Source: Paenibacillus taichungensis
GTDB taxonomy: Bacteria; Bacillota; Bacilli; Paenibacillales; Paenibacillaceae
Length of the DNA: 64,000 bases
Direction of reading: 5' to 3'
Assembly: GCF_003287275.1 (NCBI RefSeq)
Contig: NZ_QEVW01000022.1
Location: forward strand, 1-64,000
Shown here: in pieces, positions 16,658 through 25,630 of the stretch
Layout: each line of letters opens with the position of its first letter
Numbering within the stretch: the stretch's first letter is position 1
Position numbers and translations under genes: made by a program
Notes under the pieces: model-generated
What the model was told of the DNA's origin: nothing
The model's database searches: none
Seen by the model: the letters and a program-made list of their open reading frames with translations, nothing else

Positions 16658-18070
16658 CTAGATCCTAGTAACAAAGGCAGCTAAACTCCTTTTAGATAAT
16701 AGCACAAGCTTTCGATTATTAATCTCTAATAATCTTACAATACTATAGTTATCAAGAACTCGAAATCTAAGTAACGCTTCACCATTAATTTCTCTTTCCA
16801 AAACCCAAGTATGCATACCCTCATGTCCTACAGAAAAACTCATTTGCTGAACTATATTCCCGTCCTGAACTAGTTCTAGAAATAAATTAGCACCCAGATG
16901 GGAAAAAAGAAAATAATTAATTTTATTACCAACTCCAAATAGAGAGTATTCAACATATCCACTATATGGGATAGTATTAGATATCGTCAAAATTGAGTTC
17001 TTCTTGAAATATTTATTTTGAACTGTAACTCCATCTAAAAAACTAAGATGATTACTAACTAGTACATCATAAAGGTCATGCTCTTTTCTAAACATTTTTT
17101 GACTACCTGTTTTAAAGACAGCAGCTTCTTTGTTCTTTGTCAGTTCAAGTACGGATGAAGCTATACTATTATTCTTCAGTAATGTTTCATGGAGAATAGC
17201 TTTCATAGCTTCCATTTCTTTGATATTATCCATTCTTTCTGAATTAAAAATTTCGTCCATTTGATTTATCTTTCTTTCTAAAAAAAGAGACTTTTTTTCT
17301 AATTCAACTAACCTATTTTTAACTTCTTTGATTTCGCTGTCTATTTTTTCTTCAAGTTTTTCATCCCACTTTTTTATATCTGATAAAATCGAAGTGCCCA
17401 TATCGTGATTTATTTCTCTTTTACGTACTTGATAAATAATATCAGGTTCATTTTCGTTTGCAATTTTTTTAAATTCAACAGTATCATCCGAAGTGAACGG
17501 AACACCTGATTTATTTACCGCTAAGATATAGCATATTTGATCACATACATTTTGCAGAGACCGGCGCGCATTCCGCTTTTCCTCTTCTGATAAATCAATA
17601 TAATCAGGGAAATAAAAAAATTCCATGCTAACAGTGTGTATATTTATACTTAATTGACTATTATCACTTAGACCTAATCCCCAATTAAAAGCATGTGGAT
17701 TGTAATAATCCCTTTTATCTATAGAAGTAGCTGAATCAGATGTAAAAAAGCGAAAACTAGACTCATTAAATACCTGCTTATGATAAAAATTAGATAGGTT
17801 TACAGTTTCCATATGGTAAGGAGCCAAAACATAAATCAGAGACTTATGCTTACAAACACGATAAATTTCCTCCATAATAAGGTGGATATTATCGAAGTGC
17901 TCTAAGGAATGTGAACATAACATAATATCAACTGAGTTATCTTCAAGAGGGATTCCTTTATTCAAGTCCGCTACGATGTCAACTCCAGGAAAAAAATAGC
18001 GATCTATTCCAAGGTACCCCTCAGCTTTCGTGTGTCCACAACCCAAGTCCACTCTGACTAAATTTTCCAT
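16658..18070 (-). CDS. SAM-dependent methyltransferase with coiled coil and C-terminal beta domain
   Basis: 470 residues. Residues 1-120 are a class I methyltransferase: VDLGCGHTK binds SAM, ADLNKGIPLEDNSVD follows, then CSHSLEHF. Residues about 228-300 are a charged heptad-rich coiled coil. Residues about 335-470 are a beta-rich domain without recognised catalytic residues. The order methyltransferase, then coiled coil recalls WbdD, which caps and measures O-antigen chains ahead of Wzm/Wzt export in E. coli O9a, and methyl caps are known on S-layer glycans. Here the operon also encodes Wzm/Wzt. Methylation of the glycan end is therefore a reasonable hypothesis, not shown. Codon use is AT-rich like its neighbours. 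Confidence 0.75.
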   Translation of the reverse strand: MENLVRVDLGCGHTKAEGYLGIDRYFFPGVDIVADLNKGIPLEDNSVDIMLCSHSLEHFDNIHLIMEEIYRVCKHKSLIYVLAPYHMETVNLSNFYHKQVFNESSFRFFTSDSATSIDKRDYYNPHAFNWGLGLSDNSQLSINIHTVSMEFFYFPDYIDLSEEEKRNARRSLQNVCDQICYILAVNKSGVPFTSDDTVEFKKIANENEPDIIYQVRKREINHDMGTSILSDIKKWDEKLEEKIDSEIKEVKNRLVELEKKSLFLERKINQMDEIFNSERMDNIKEMEAMKAILHETLLKNNSIASSVLELTKNKEAAVFKTGSQKMFRKEHDLYDVLVSNHLSFLDGVTVQNKYFKKNSILTISNTIPYSGYVEYSLFGVGNKINYFLFSHLGANLFLELVQDGNIVQQMSFSVGHEGMHTWVLEREINGEALLRFRVLDNYSIVRLLEINNRKLVLLSKRSLAAFVTRI

Positions 18071-18097
18071 TCATGTATCCTCCACCATTTAACTAAG

Positions 18098-21000
18098 TCA
18101 TTCTTTCAGGTCAATATGAAGCAAATCAACAATCGGCAAATAAATACTTAGTCTATTTAATAATTTGTATAAGTAACCCCTTCTATTTTTATTTTCAAAT
18201 GTTCCAATTACTTTGAAGGTACTTTGGAAAGATAACTGAATCGTAAAATGCTTTTCTGAACAATTCAATAAAGGCTCAAATTTGAAATAAGTCCAGTCAT
18301 TAAAACTAATGTTACTAATCTCTATTATCGAATCTCTTAATTTCCTTCCGTTCGAAAATAAAGCCATGTGAATTGTTCCAGTACCAACTTCTCCATTTAA
18401 AGTCCCGAAGATTATGCCTATTTCACTTAATTTATCTATAGTACAAATAAATTTATACTTTTTCGATGTCGAAATAGGCCTTGAAAAGCTAATAGAATCA
18501 GCATCTATGACTTTTGTAGCGATTGGATTAAGCCCATGACTCGTAGAGAAAGTATGATTTTTTAATTTTTGTGCACTAGTTTTTAACATAAGATGCTCTA
18601 GTAGTTTACTTCTTACTAATTCTAAGCTGTATTCATTATTAATCAAATCATTGATATTATTAGAAATCCCCTTCCATTTTCCTTTGTTTTTTATAGCTTT
18701 CTCTAGTGTTTGGAATATACTTATGGTTGTAAAATCTTTCGATAAATAACCCGTTAACTCATCAACTATTAATTCTGGGATTCCACCACAGGGGCAGGCG
18801 ACCGGGATTAATCCACCCGCTGCGCAAATTAACAAGGTTTGTGGAATACTCTCATCAACTGAAGTTGATAATATAATATCATTGTTGGAGATTATCTCCT
18901 CCATCGGTGCAAGCCCATGCAATCTAATGTTGTCCTTCAATTCATTTTTTTCGATATAACTTTGTATTTCTTCAACATACGACGACAGCATTTGAAGTTT
19001 GTATCCGTAGATATTGAGCTCTATATTATGTCCATGTTGAATGAGTAGATGGCATGCTTCCACCGCTTCTAACTGGCGCTTCCTTTTTTGCAATGTTCCA
19101 CCTATTGCTATTGAGATCTTTTGTCCTTCGTTATTTTTTTCATTAAATTTATGATTAAAGACTATCGAGGGGATTTTCACTGTAGTTAAATCAAATGCTT
19201 GATTGTAAAGTTTAGCAGCCCAATCTGAATCGGAAATCGTTCCACTTGCTGCAGCTTTCAATTCCAACATTCTTTCGTCAGAATATCCAGTAGGTTGAAA
19301 TAAAGCAAACACAGAATGAACATCCACCATGGACGCAGCTGAGACAATGTCCTGAATGTAACTGCTGCATATTATTAATCCAATATCTTGATTAGATATC
19401 CAATTAAGTAAAGATTCAATATAATTATCATCTCTATTTCTTATGTTGTATGGAGCATTGATTATGGGTTTTAACCCTAAATCTTGAATATATTCGTTTA
19501 TGTTCTCAACGTTTTCATCATCTCCATAGTTTTTTTCATCCGGAACACAGATCTGAACATCAATACCCGCACTATGCAACATTTTACCGATTTGTACCCC
19601 ATAAATTTCCGAACCAGAAATCATAGAAGAATTCAAAAATATAAAACATTTATTATGGTTAATATTTGCTAGTAATTGAGCAGTATATATAATGTAATTA
19701 CTAAATTCATCTTCCTCTAATGGTATTTTTCTAGTGCTTGTTCTAATAAAACTATCATCATTATTAGTGAGATTAATAACAAGACTTGATAAGTCCATCA
19801 ATTGTATAGCAGCTTGAAGCTGTTCGTCATTCCATGGAAGTCCGTTTTTAGGGAAGTATAAATCCATTTTAAAGACATTTTGAACACATTCAAGTTGATT
19901 GTAATCAAGTACATCTGGGAAGCGATTCGACTGAAGTCCATACGAAATCAAAAATATAATTGGTATATTTAGTTCTTTGTATTGGCTGACGAAGTCCGTT
20001 ATAAAAAGACCTGTACAATCAACCAAAAAGAGAAAATCAATGTCTGATGGTGAAAATGATGAAAGTTGCCATTCTCCACAAGTTATTATAATAGAATCCG
20101 CATGCTGCTGATGTAAAAGTTCCTTATACTTAGAAATCTTATCATTATAGACATTACAAACTAAAAGAATCCGAATTTTACGGTTTAGGTTAAACTCAGA
20201 TTTGAACGGAGAAAGTTGATTATTATTAATACCGAACAATCGGTTATTAAAAGAATTTTCATTTTTATAATAGGTATGTCCTTCAAAAAAAGGTTTATAT
20301 ACGATGTTCTCTACATTCAGATACTCATCATAATTTTTTAAATATGGTAATAAAGCGTTAAAATCAAATACATCAAATTGATCAATCGTATCAGGCAGTA
20401 GTTTTTTAGTTCTTGCAGAGATTAACTTTTCATCAGTCATATATGCATAAGTTAACTTGTAATCCATTTTAACCGAAAGCCCCAGCGAAACTGGAGAGGA
20501 AGGACCTAGTTCAGTACTAAGTATCTTATTCACAAAATTAAAGGAAGCACCTAATGATTTAGCTCTAAACCATAAATCCCAATCACATAAACGTCGCATT
20601 CCAATATGAGAATCATAAAGTCCATATTTTTCGAAGAAGGACCTTTTACAGAGGACTGAACCATTTGGAATAGTGTTTAAATGATATAATATTTCAAATG
20701 TTAACGGCCATTCTCCAAGAAGAAAATATTGCTCGTCGTTAACTTTCATATTTGTGATAGAATATTGAACATCAGCTGGTTTTGAATTCATTGCATCTAG
20801 TAAAACTTCCAAAAAAAGAGGGTCCCATATGTTATCATCAAATATAAAGGCAACATAATCCCCTCTAGCTTTCAATATGCCTTCATTTGTTCTAACAGCT
20901 GGTAAACCGCAATTAATATCATGACGTATATAAACTATTCTATTATCTTTTGAAGCAAATTGAGTTATAAGGTCTTGAGATCCGTCGCTAGAACCATCAT

Positions 21001-21178
21001 CAATAATGATAAATTCAAAATTTTTATATGTCTGACTCAGGACCGACTCTATACAACGTTTGAGGAAACCTTCTGCCATTCTAGAGTAAGTTGGCATAAC
21101 AATACTAACTAAGGGATTATTATTCTCGTAACCATTATCAAGGATATGCTGATCTTTAGTGAACTCTTGAAATTTCAT
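18098..21178 (-). CDS. Two-domain glycosyltransferase (GT2 + GT4) with lectin-like C-terminus
   Basis: About 1026 residues. N-terminal GT2 domain: VSIVMPTYSRM near residue 24, IIIDDGSSDGS, and FIFDDNIWDP as the DxD site. A middle region of uncertain fold follows (about 330-540). Then comes a GT-B family 4 domain: MISGSEIYGVQIGKML, the IAIGGTLQKRKRQLEAVEA hinge, and a nucleotide-sugar site near VDESIPQTLL and GGIPELI. The last about 130 residues look like the beta-sandwich often attached to such enzymes (LFSNGRKLR, NDWTYFKFEPL). Two linkages could be made by one chain. The upstream gene overlaps by about 20 bases. The ATG at 21178 is chosen because AAGGA lies 8 bases before it; the frame is open to 21250. 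Confidence 0.82.
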   Translation of the reverse strand: MKFQEFTKDQHILDNGYENNNPLVSIVMPTYSRMAEGFLKRCIESVLSQTYKNFEFIIIDDGSSDGSQDLITQFASKDNRIVYIRHDINCGLPAVRTNEGILKARGDYVAFIFDDNIWDPLFLEVLLDAMNSKPADVQYSITNMKVNDEQYFLLGEWPLTFEILYHLNTIPNGSVLCKRSFFEKYGLYDSHIGMRRLCDWDLWFRAKSLGASFNFVNKILSTELGPSSPVSLGLSVKMDYKLTYAYMTDEKLISARTKKLLPDTIDQFDVFDFNALLPYLKNYDEYLNVENIVYKPFFEGHTYYKNENSFNNRLFGINNNQLSPFKSEFNLNRKIRILLVCNVYNDKISKYKELLHQQHADSIIITCGEWQLSSFSPSDIDFLFLVDCTGLFITDFVSQYKELNIPIIFLISYGLQSNRFPDVLDYNQLECVQNVFKMDLYFPKNGLPWNDEQLQAAIQLMDLSSLVINLTNNDDSFIRTSTRKIPLEEDEFSNYIIYTAQLLANINHNKCFIFLNSSMISGSEIYGVQIGKMLHSAGIDVQICVPDEKNYGDDENVENINEYIQDLGLKPIINAPYNIRNRDDNYIESLLNWISNQDIGLIICSSYIQDIVSAASMVDVHSVFALFQPTGYSDERMLELKAAASGTISDSDWAAKLYNQAFDLTTVKIPSIVFNHKFNEKNNEGQKISIAIGGTLQKRKRQLEAVEACHLLIQHGHNIELNIYGYKLQMLSSYVEEIQSYIEKNELKDNIRLHGLAPMEEIISNNDIILSTSVDESIPQTLLICAAGGLIPVACPCGGIPELIVDELTGYLSKDFTTISIFQTLEKAIKNKGKWKGISNNINDLINNEYSLELVRSKLLEHLMLKTSAQKLKNHTFSTSHGLNPIATKVIDADSISFSRPISTSKKYKFICTIDKLSEIGIIFGTLNGEVGTGTIHMALFSNGRKLRDSIIEISNISFNDWTYFKFEPLLNCSEKHFTIQLSFQSTFKVIGTFENKNRRGYLYKLLNRLSIYLPIVDLLHIDLKE

Positions 21179-22094
21179 TATCATTTTCCTTTTTCCAGTT
21201 AATAGTTTTTTTAATTCCTTCTTCAAGGTTATATTTTGGTGACCACTCACAGTCTTCTTTAATCTTTGATATATCTAACACATTTCTAATAACTCCACTA
21301 TAATTATCTTTCCTAACTATTACTGCTTCTATCTCCAGAACCCTCTCAATTATTTGTATGATATCAATCAACTTTCTGCCTTCACCAGTTCCAACATTGT
21401 ATATCCCGTTTTTGCTTCGATTTAACAGTGTAATAAGTGCATCACAAAAGTCATCAATGAAAATATAGTCCCTTACAGAATTCTCTGCTCCACTCCATAT
21501 GGAAATATCCTTGCCATTAAGAATATTCTGTATAAAAATATCTATAACTCCTTGTTCAACTTTTCTATAAAGGTGACAACCATAAATATTTGAAATCCGA
21601 AGAATGAGATAATCGATATTATGAACTCGACTATAAAATTTTATAACTTCCTCACTTAATAATTTTCCTTGCCCATAAGATGATAGAGGGTTCAGTTCAG
21701 TCGATTCAGACAAATTTTGTTCTTCAACACTTCCATATATTGTCCCCCCCGATGAAGGAAACACTATCTTTTTAACATTTAATCTTACCATTGTATCTAA
21801 GACACTATCCAGTGCTGAAAGTGAATTCTGTAATTCAAATTTCAAATTATATTGACTTGAACTTGGTAACGAATGTGAAACAAAATAAAATACAATATCT
21901 ATATTTTCCATTGCCAAATCAATTAAATTTTCATCAAATACATTCCCTACCATGGTCTCTATATTTAATCCATTAAATCTATTATTGATATTTCTATCTA
22001 AAATTCTTACATTCCAGCCATTATTATACAATGCCATTGCTACGCTAAAGCCTATAAAACCTTGTCCACCAATCACTAGCGCACTCTTTCCCAT
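21156..22094 (-). CDS. NAD-dependent sugar epimerase/dehydratase (extended SDR)
   Basis: 312 residues. GGQGFIGFSVA is the Rossmann loop, SSGGTIYG carries the Ser/Thr, YGQGK is the Tyr-x-x-x-Lys catalytic pair, and RISNIYG and a C-terminal WSPKYNLEEGIKKT complete a GalE-like fold. It should change the stereochemistry of, or reduce, a nucleotide-bound sugar, most likely UDP-glucose/galactose or a dTDP sugar. The substrate cannot be read from the sequence. It is AT-rich and sits between the ABC exporter genes and the large glycosyltransferase. Confidence 0.8.
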   Translation of the reverse strand: MGKSALVIGGQGFIGFSVAMALYNNGWNVRILDRNINNRFNGLNIETMVGNVFDENLIDLAMENIDIVFYFVSHSLPSSSQYNLKFELQNSLSALDSVLDTMVRLNVKKIVFPSSGGTIYGSVEEQNLSESTELNPLSSYGQGKLLSEEVIKFYSRVHNIDYLILRISNIYGCHLYRKVEQGVIDIFIQNILNGKDISIWSGAENSVRDYIFIDDFCDALITLLNRSKNGIYNVGTGEGRKLIDIIQIIERVLEIEAVIVRKDNYSGVIRNVLDISKIKEDCEWSPKYNLEEGIKKTINWKKENDNEISRVH

Positions 22095-22316
22095 TTTTCT
22101 CCTCCATTTCCCTTTTTGTTAAGTAAAAATCTATACCATTTCTTTGAAAGGAGAATGTTAATTTAAGATATAATTTCCCCTTTTAGCTAACTTCAGTATG
22201 CGTTTTTGTAAAACTGACCTGGTTTGTCAAAAGGGTACAGTAACACTTTTGCCCTTGTTTTAATAATCCATCGACTTTTCTCCGGTGTACAGACTTCTAT
22301 ATTCTTTTCTTTTAAA

Positions 22317-23081
22317 TCATATCGTACCTTCTTTATCAACTGCCAAACCAGTTGTATAATTTATATAAGCTGTCGTAACTTCCTCTGGAGTACCAATCAT
22401 TTTAATTTCCCCATATTCCAGCCAAATACACTTATTACAAAACTCTAAGGCAGAGGACATACTATGCGTGACATAAACGAGAATTTTGACACGGTCTACA
22501 AGTTCATTTAATCTAGATTGCGCCTTTTTCAAAAATTTAGCATCACCTGCAGCTATAACTTCATCCAGAAGTAAAATATCTGGTTCAACTGATGTCGAAA
22601 CTGAAAATGCCAGTCGAATGAACATACCAGAGGAATAATATTTGACCGGTAAATTCAAATGTTCACCTAATTCGCTAAAATCAGCAATTTCTTGCATTTT
22701 CATTGAAAGCTCTTTCGGTGATTGACCAAGCATTAATCCTCTAAGTTTAATATTCTCCCAGCCAGTTGCTTCCATCTCGAACCCTGTGGATAATTCAAAT
22801 AAACTAGCAACTTTACCTTCAATTCTCATTTCACCACTCTTGGGAGGAAATATGCCGGCTATAACTTTTAAGAACGAACTTTTCCCCGCTCCATTGTGGC
22901 CAATTATTGCTAGACGGTCACCATCTGACAAAGATAAATTTATATTTTTTAAAGCATGAATTGTCTTTTTTTTCTCTAATAACTTATTTTTATATTTTTT
23001 TGGAATTAATATATCTTTCAAACTGCTTTCCTGCATAATCTGGTACTGCAAATTAACATTGTTCAATTCAATTAAGCTCAT
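22317..23081 (-). CDS. wzt: Polysaccharide ABC exporter ATPase (Wzt/TagH type)
   Basis: 254 residues. Walker A GHNGAGKSS, signature YSSGM, Walker B ILLLDEV and the switch VTHSM identify an ABC ATPase. The N-terminal ~50 residues before the Walker region and the AAGDAKF stretch are typical of Wzt/TagH/RfbE. It stops after the nucleotide-binding domain (AYINYTTG) and lacks the C-terminal carbohydrate-binding domain of longer Wzt proteins. It works with the permease encoded 13 bp upstream to flip lipid-linked glycan. The 222-bp gap to the epimerase is the largest in the operon and shows nothing definite. Confidence 0.92.
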   Translation of the reverse strand: MSLIELNNVNLQYQIMQESSLKDILIPKKYKNKLLEKKKTIHALKNINLSLSDGDRLAIIGHNGAGKSSFLKVIAGIFPPKSGEMRIEGKVASLFELSTGFEMEATGWENIKLRGLMLGQSPKELSMKMQEIADFSELGEHLNLPVKYYSSGMFIRLAFSVSTSVEPDILLLDEVIAAGDAKFLKKAQSRLNELVDRVKILVYVTHSMSSALEFCNKCIWLEYGEIKMIGTPEEVTTAYINYTTGLAVDKEGTI

Positions 23082-23094
23082 ATTGTTTCACCTT

Positions 23095-23874
23095 TCACAA
23101 TCTAAAAGTGATTTTTCTGCCTATTTTATTAATGAGTATTATAGATACTTGAATTAATAATAACGTAATTATTATGCAAATCATCCAAGTTCTCCAACCG
23201 GGGATGTTTTTACCCAATAGGGGCCATCTTATAATTTCCAAAAAGTAATAAAATGGATTTAAAAGATAAACCCATTGGAAGTTTCTTGAATCCATCATTT
23301 CAGGTTTATAAATAATTGGGCTTAAGTAAAAAAATCCTTGAAGCACCAGTGATTGTAACGGCTGAAAATCCCTTATATACAAGTTCACTATTGATGAGAT
23401 CGTAGCCCAAGCCGAACAAAATAACAGCCAAATTATTAGTGCTGGAAAAATATACAGCATATTGAATCCAAAGCTTCCTGGATCTATAAAAATATACAAT
23501 AAAAAGAATGCCGCTAATGAAATAAGTAAATTTACGAAGTTGACAATACTAGCTCTTAAAGGGAAAATTTCTATAGGTACTTGCGTTTGCTTAATGTATC
23601 CCTGTGAACTTAAAAAGGAAAGCGCACCACCTTCAGCACTACTTGTGAAGAAAATCCAAGGTAATAAACCGGAAAATAAGTAAGGAACCAACTCTTTAAG
23701 TGGGGTATTAAAAACTACTGAATATACCAAGCCAATAATAAGAACGATACCAAGAGGAGAGAAAAAATTCCAAGCTACTCCGAGTAAAGAATTCCTGTAT
23801 TTATTTTTTAGATCTTGTCGCGTCAAACTTAACAATATATAGCGGGCCTCATATAAATTTTTAAAATATTTCAC
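23095..23874 (-). CDS. wzm: Polysaccharide ABC exporter permease (Wzm type)
   Basis: 259 residues with six hydrophobic segments. The opening region with LTRQDLKNKYRNSLLGVAWNF is the conserved amphipathic start of the ABC-2 Wzm/TagG family; FSGLLPWIFF and NLYIRDFQ are further family marks. It forms the channel for undecaprenyl-linked glycan with the ATPase encoded next door. Export by Wzm/Wzt means the chain is polymerised in the cytoplasm, which fits the absence of a flippase (Wzx) gene here. Confidence 0.92.
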   Translation of the reverse strand: MKYFKNLYEARYILLSLTRQDLKNKYRNSLLGVAWNFFSPLGIVLIIGLVYSVVFNTPLKELVPYLFSGLLPWIFFTSSAEGGALSFLSSQGYIKQTQVPIEIFPLRASIVNFVNLLISLAAFFLLYIFIDPGSFGFNMLYIFPALIIWLLFCSAWATISSIVNLYIRDFQPLQSLVLQGFFYLSPIIYKPEMMDSRNFQWVYLLNPFYYFLEIIRWPLLGKNIPGWRTWMICIIITLLLIQVSIILINKIGRKITFRL

Positions 23875-23907
23875 CCTATCTCTAACCTCACTGACCTTAT
23901 AAATAAA

Positions 23908-25089
23908 TTATTTATTATTTTTCCACATTTTCTCTATGATTTTTTTAATTATATAAACTGGTGCCTTGTATCCCATTGATTTGAAAATATTAAAAACCTT
24001 ACTGAATAAAAGTTTGTTTGATCCTAGATTAAGTTTGATTTCGTTAGGGTTACAATGCTGAGCTCGGAATGTAACAAGATCATTTAACTCACCAATACAG
24101 TCACTAGCAATTTTAGAGACTGAAAATTTTTCCTCAAGATGTAATCTTGAATTAATTGCAATTGTTCTCCTTAAAACCGTATTATCAATAAGATATGATA
24201 ATCCATGAAACCATCCATCCTCTGTATTCTCTACAAGTAACCCGTTTATTTCATTTTTCACAACAAAACGATATGGTTCAACATCAGAATATATCCCTGC
24301 TGCTCCAATAGCCCCATATTCTAAATATTTGTTAAAGTATTTAGATGCATGAAAATCACTAGCTGGTAAAATAGCTATTCCAATATCCCAGTGTATATTT
24401 TTCATCTCTTGTATATATTCCTCATAATTAGTTTTATAAGGAATGAATTTATAGTTTAATGCTCCTAAATCAGGCTCAGCTCCCATAAATTCAAAAGAAA
24501 TACCATCTTTATATTTAGCTTTCAAATCATTAAGTGGTCTTTTCAGAAACTTTTCGATATTAGTCTTATGATCAATACCACCGCTGAACCCTATTTTTAT
24601 ACACTCTCTCTCATTCTCTGAATGCTTCTCTATTGCAACTTCTTTAATCAAAAGGGCAGGAGCATCTATAATAACTGCTCTTTTATTTACAAATGATTCA
24701 TATTTCCTTTTAATATGAATATTATTAGTCAATAAGAAATCTGAATTATTTATAATTGTAATTATATTTTTTCTGACCATTTCAGTATTAAAATAGTCTT
24801 TACTAGTAGCATCTAGAGGAATATTCAATAAGTCATCATCCAGATAATATATTACTAATTTACCCAATCTCTTGCATTCCTTGATAATATCAAGTTCATA
24901 AGAATCTGCTGAACGGATACTAATTATGATATCAGCCTCCGCCAATATTTCCTTGGTAAGTTGAGCGGTTAAATAAAATTGAAAGTTAATAAACTGTTCA
25001 TGTTGTAAATAATTCATAATTTCCACTATTCCAACCTTTGCAGATGGAATATCACCTAGACAGAATGCGACAACGTTTGTTAAACGCAT
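23908..25089 (-). CDS. Glycosyltransferase, GT-B fold (family 4-like)
   Basis: 393 residues. No obvious signal or membrane helix. The N-terminal half follows a Rossmann pattern with a YYLDDDLLNIP stretch. The C-terminal half has IKIGFSGGIDHKTNIE, WDIGIAILP, and FNKYLEYGAIGAAGIYSDVEPY, the last being the usual nucleotide-sugar binding region of family 4 enzymes. It closes with NGLLVENTEDGW, also typical. Donor and acceptor are unknown. It is AT-rich and lies directly between the acetyltransferase gene and the permease gene. Confidence 0.75.
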   Translation of the reverse strand: MRLTNVVAFCLGDIPSAKVGIVEIMNYLQHEQFINFQFYLTAQLTKEILAEADIIISIRSADSYELDIIKECKRLGKLVIYYLDDDLLNIPLDATSKDYFNTEMVRKNIITIINNSDFLLTNNIHIKRKYESFVNKRAVIIDAPALLIKEVAIEKHSENERECIKIGFSGGIDHKTNIEKFLKRPLNDLKAKYKDGISFEFMGAEPDLGALNYKFIPYKTNYEEYIQEMKNIHWDIGIAILPASDFHASKYFNKYLEYGAIGAAGIYSDVEPYRFVVKNEINGLLVENTEDGWFHGLSYLIDNTVLRRTIAINSRLHLEEKFSVSKIASDCIGELNDLVTFRAQHCNPNEIKLNLGSNKLLFSKVFNIFKSMGYKAPVYIIKKIIEKMWKNNK

Positions 25090-25617
25090 TTAAAAGTTCT
25101 CCTTAAACAAGGACATTTTAATAATTTCTTTACCATTGATTGAGTATCTTTCAGTTTCCAGGAAACCAGCCTTTTTATAAATTTTATGCGCTGTTACATT
25201 GTCTGTGATTACCTCTAAATATATTTCATCTAGCTCTAAAATTTGGAAACCGAATTTACATAAGTTAAGGGTGACAGCTAATCCTAAGCCTTTTCCACGA
25301 GTCGAGGGTTCGCCTATCAACAATCTACCAAATTCGGCTTTTTTTTTGTTTTTGTCATTATCAATATCATATAAGCCAAGCATCCCTACTCTTTTACCTG
25401 AATCTTCGAGATCTTTAACTATAAACATAATATCATTTGTTTTCTGTAAATAGTTCTCAAACCATCTCTTTTGCTGATCCATATCAATATAATTATTAGT
25501 CAGAAAACTGGAGTGATTAAGAGGGGAGTTTCTCCATCCCCTCATCAACTCAATATCTGCTTCTGTCACTGGTGTTAAGATAAACTTATTATTTTTGATT
25601 ACATAGTCGTGGTGCAT
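25090..25617 (-). CDS. GNAT acetyltransferase, probably for an amino sugar
   Basis: 175 residues. A GNAT fold of the RimJ/RimL-PseH kind: TPVTEADIELMRGWRNSP at the start, the acetyl-CoA loop RGKGLGLAV near residue 120, and NVTAHKIYKKAGF near 148. Because it abuts a sugar aminotransferase gene and follows the dTDP-sugar genes, N-acetylation of a dTDP-amino-dideoxy sugar is the simplest reading, as for WecD after WecE. A ribosomal-protein or other amine target cannot be excluded from sequence alone. Confidence 0.8.
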   Translation of the reverse strand: MHHDYVIKNNKFILTPVTEADIELMRGWRNSPLNHSSFLTNNYIDMDQQKRWFENYLQKTNDIMFIVKDLEDSGKRVGMLGLYDIDNDKNKKKAEFGRLLIGEPSTRGKGLGLAVTLNLCKFGFQILELDEIYLEVITDNVTAHKIYKKAGFLETERYSINGKEIIKMSLFKENF

Positions 25618-25630
25618 TTTTTGCCCCCCA

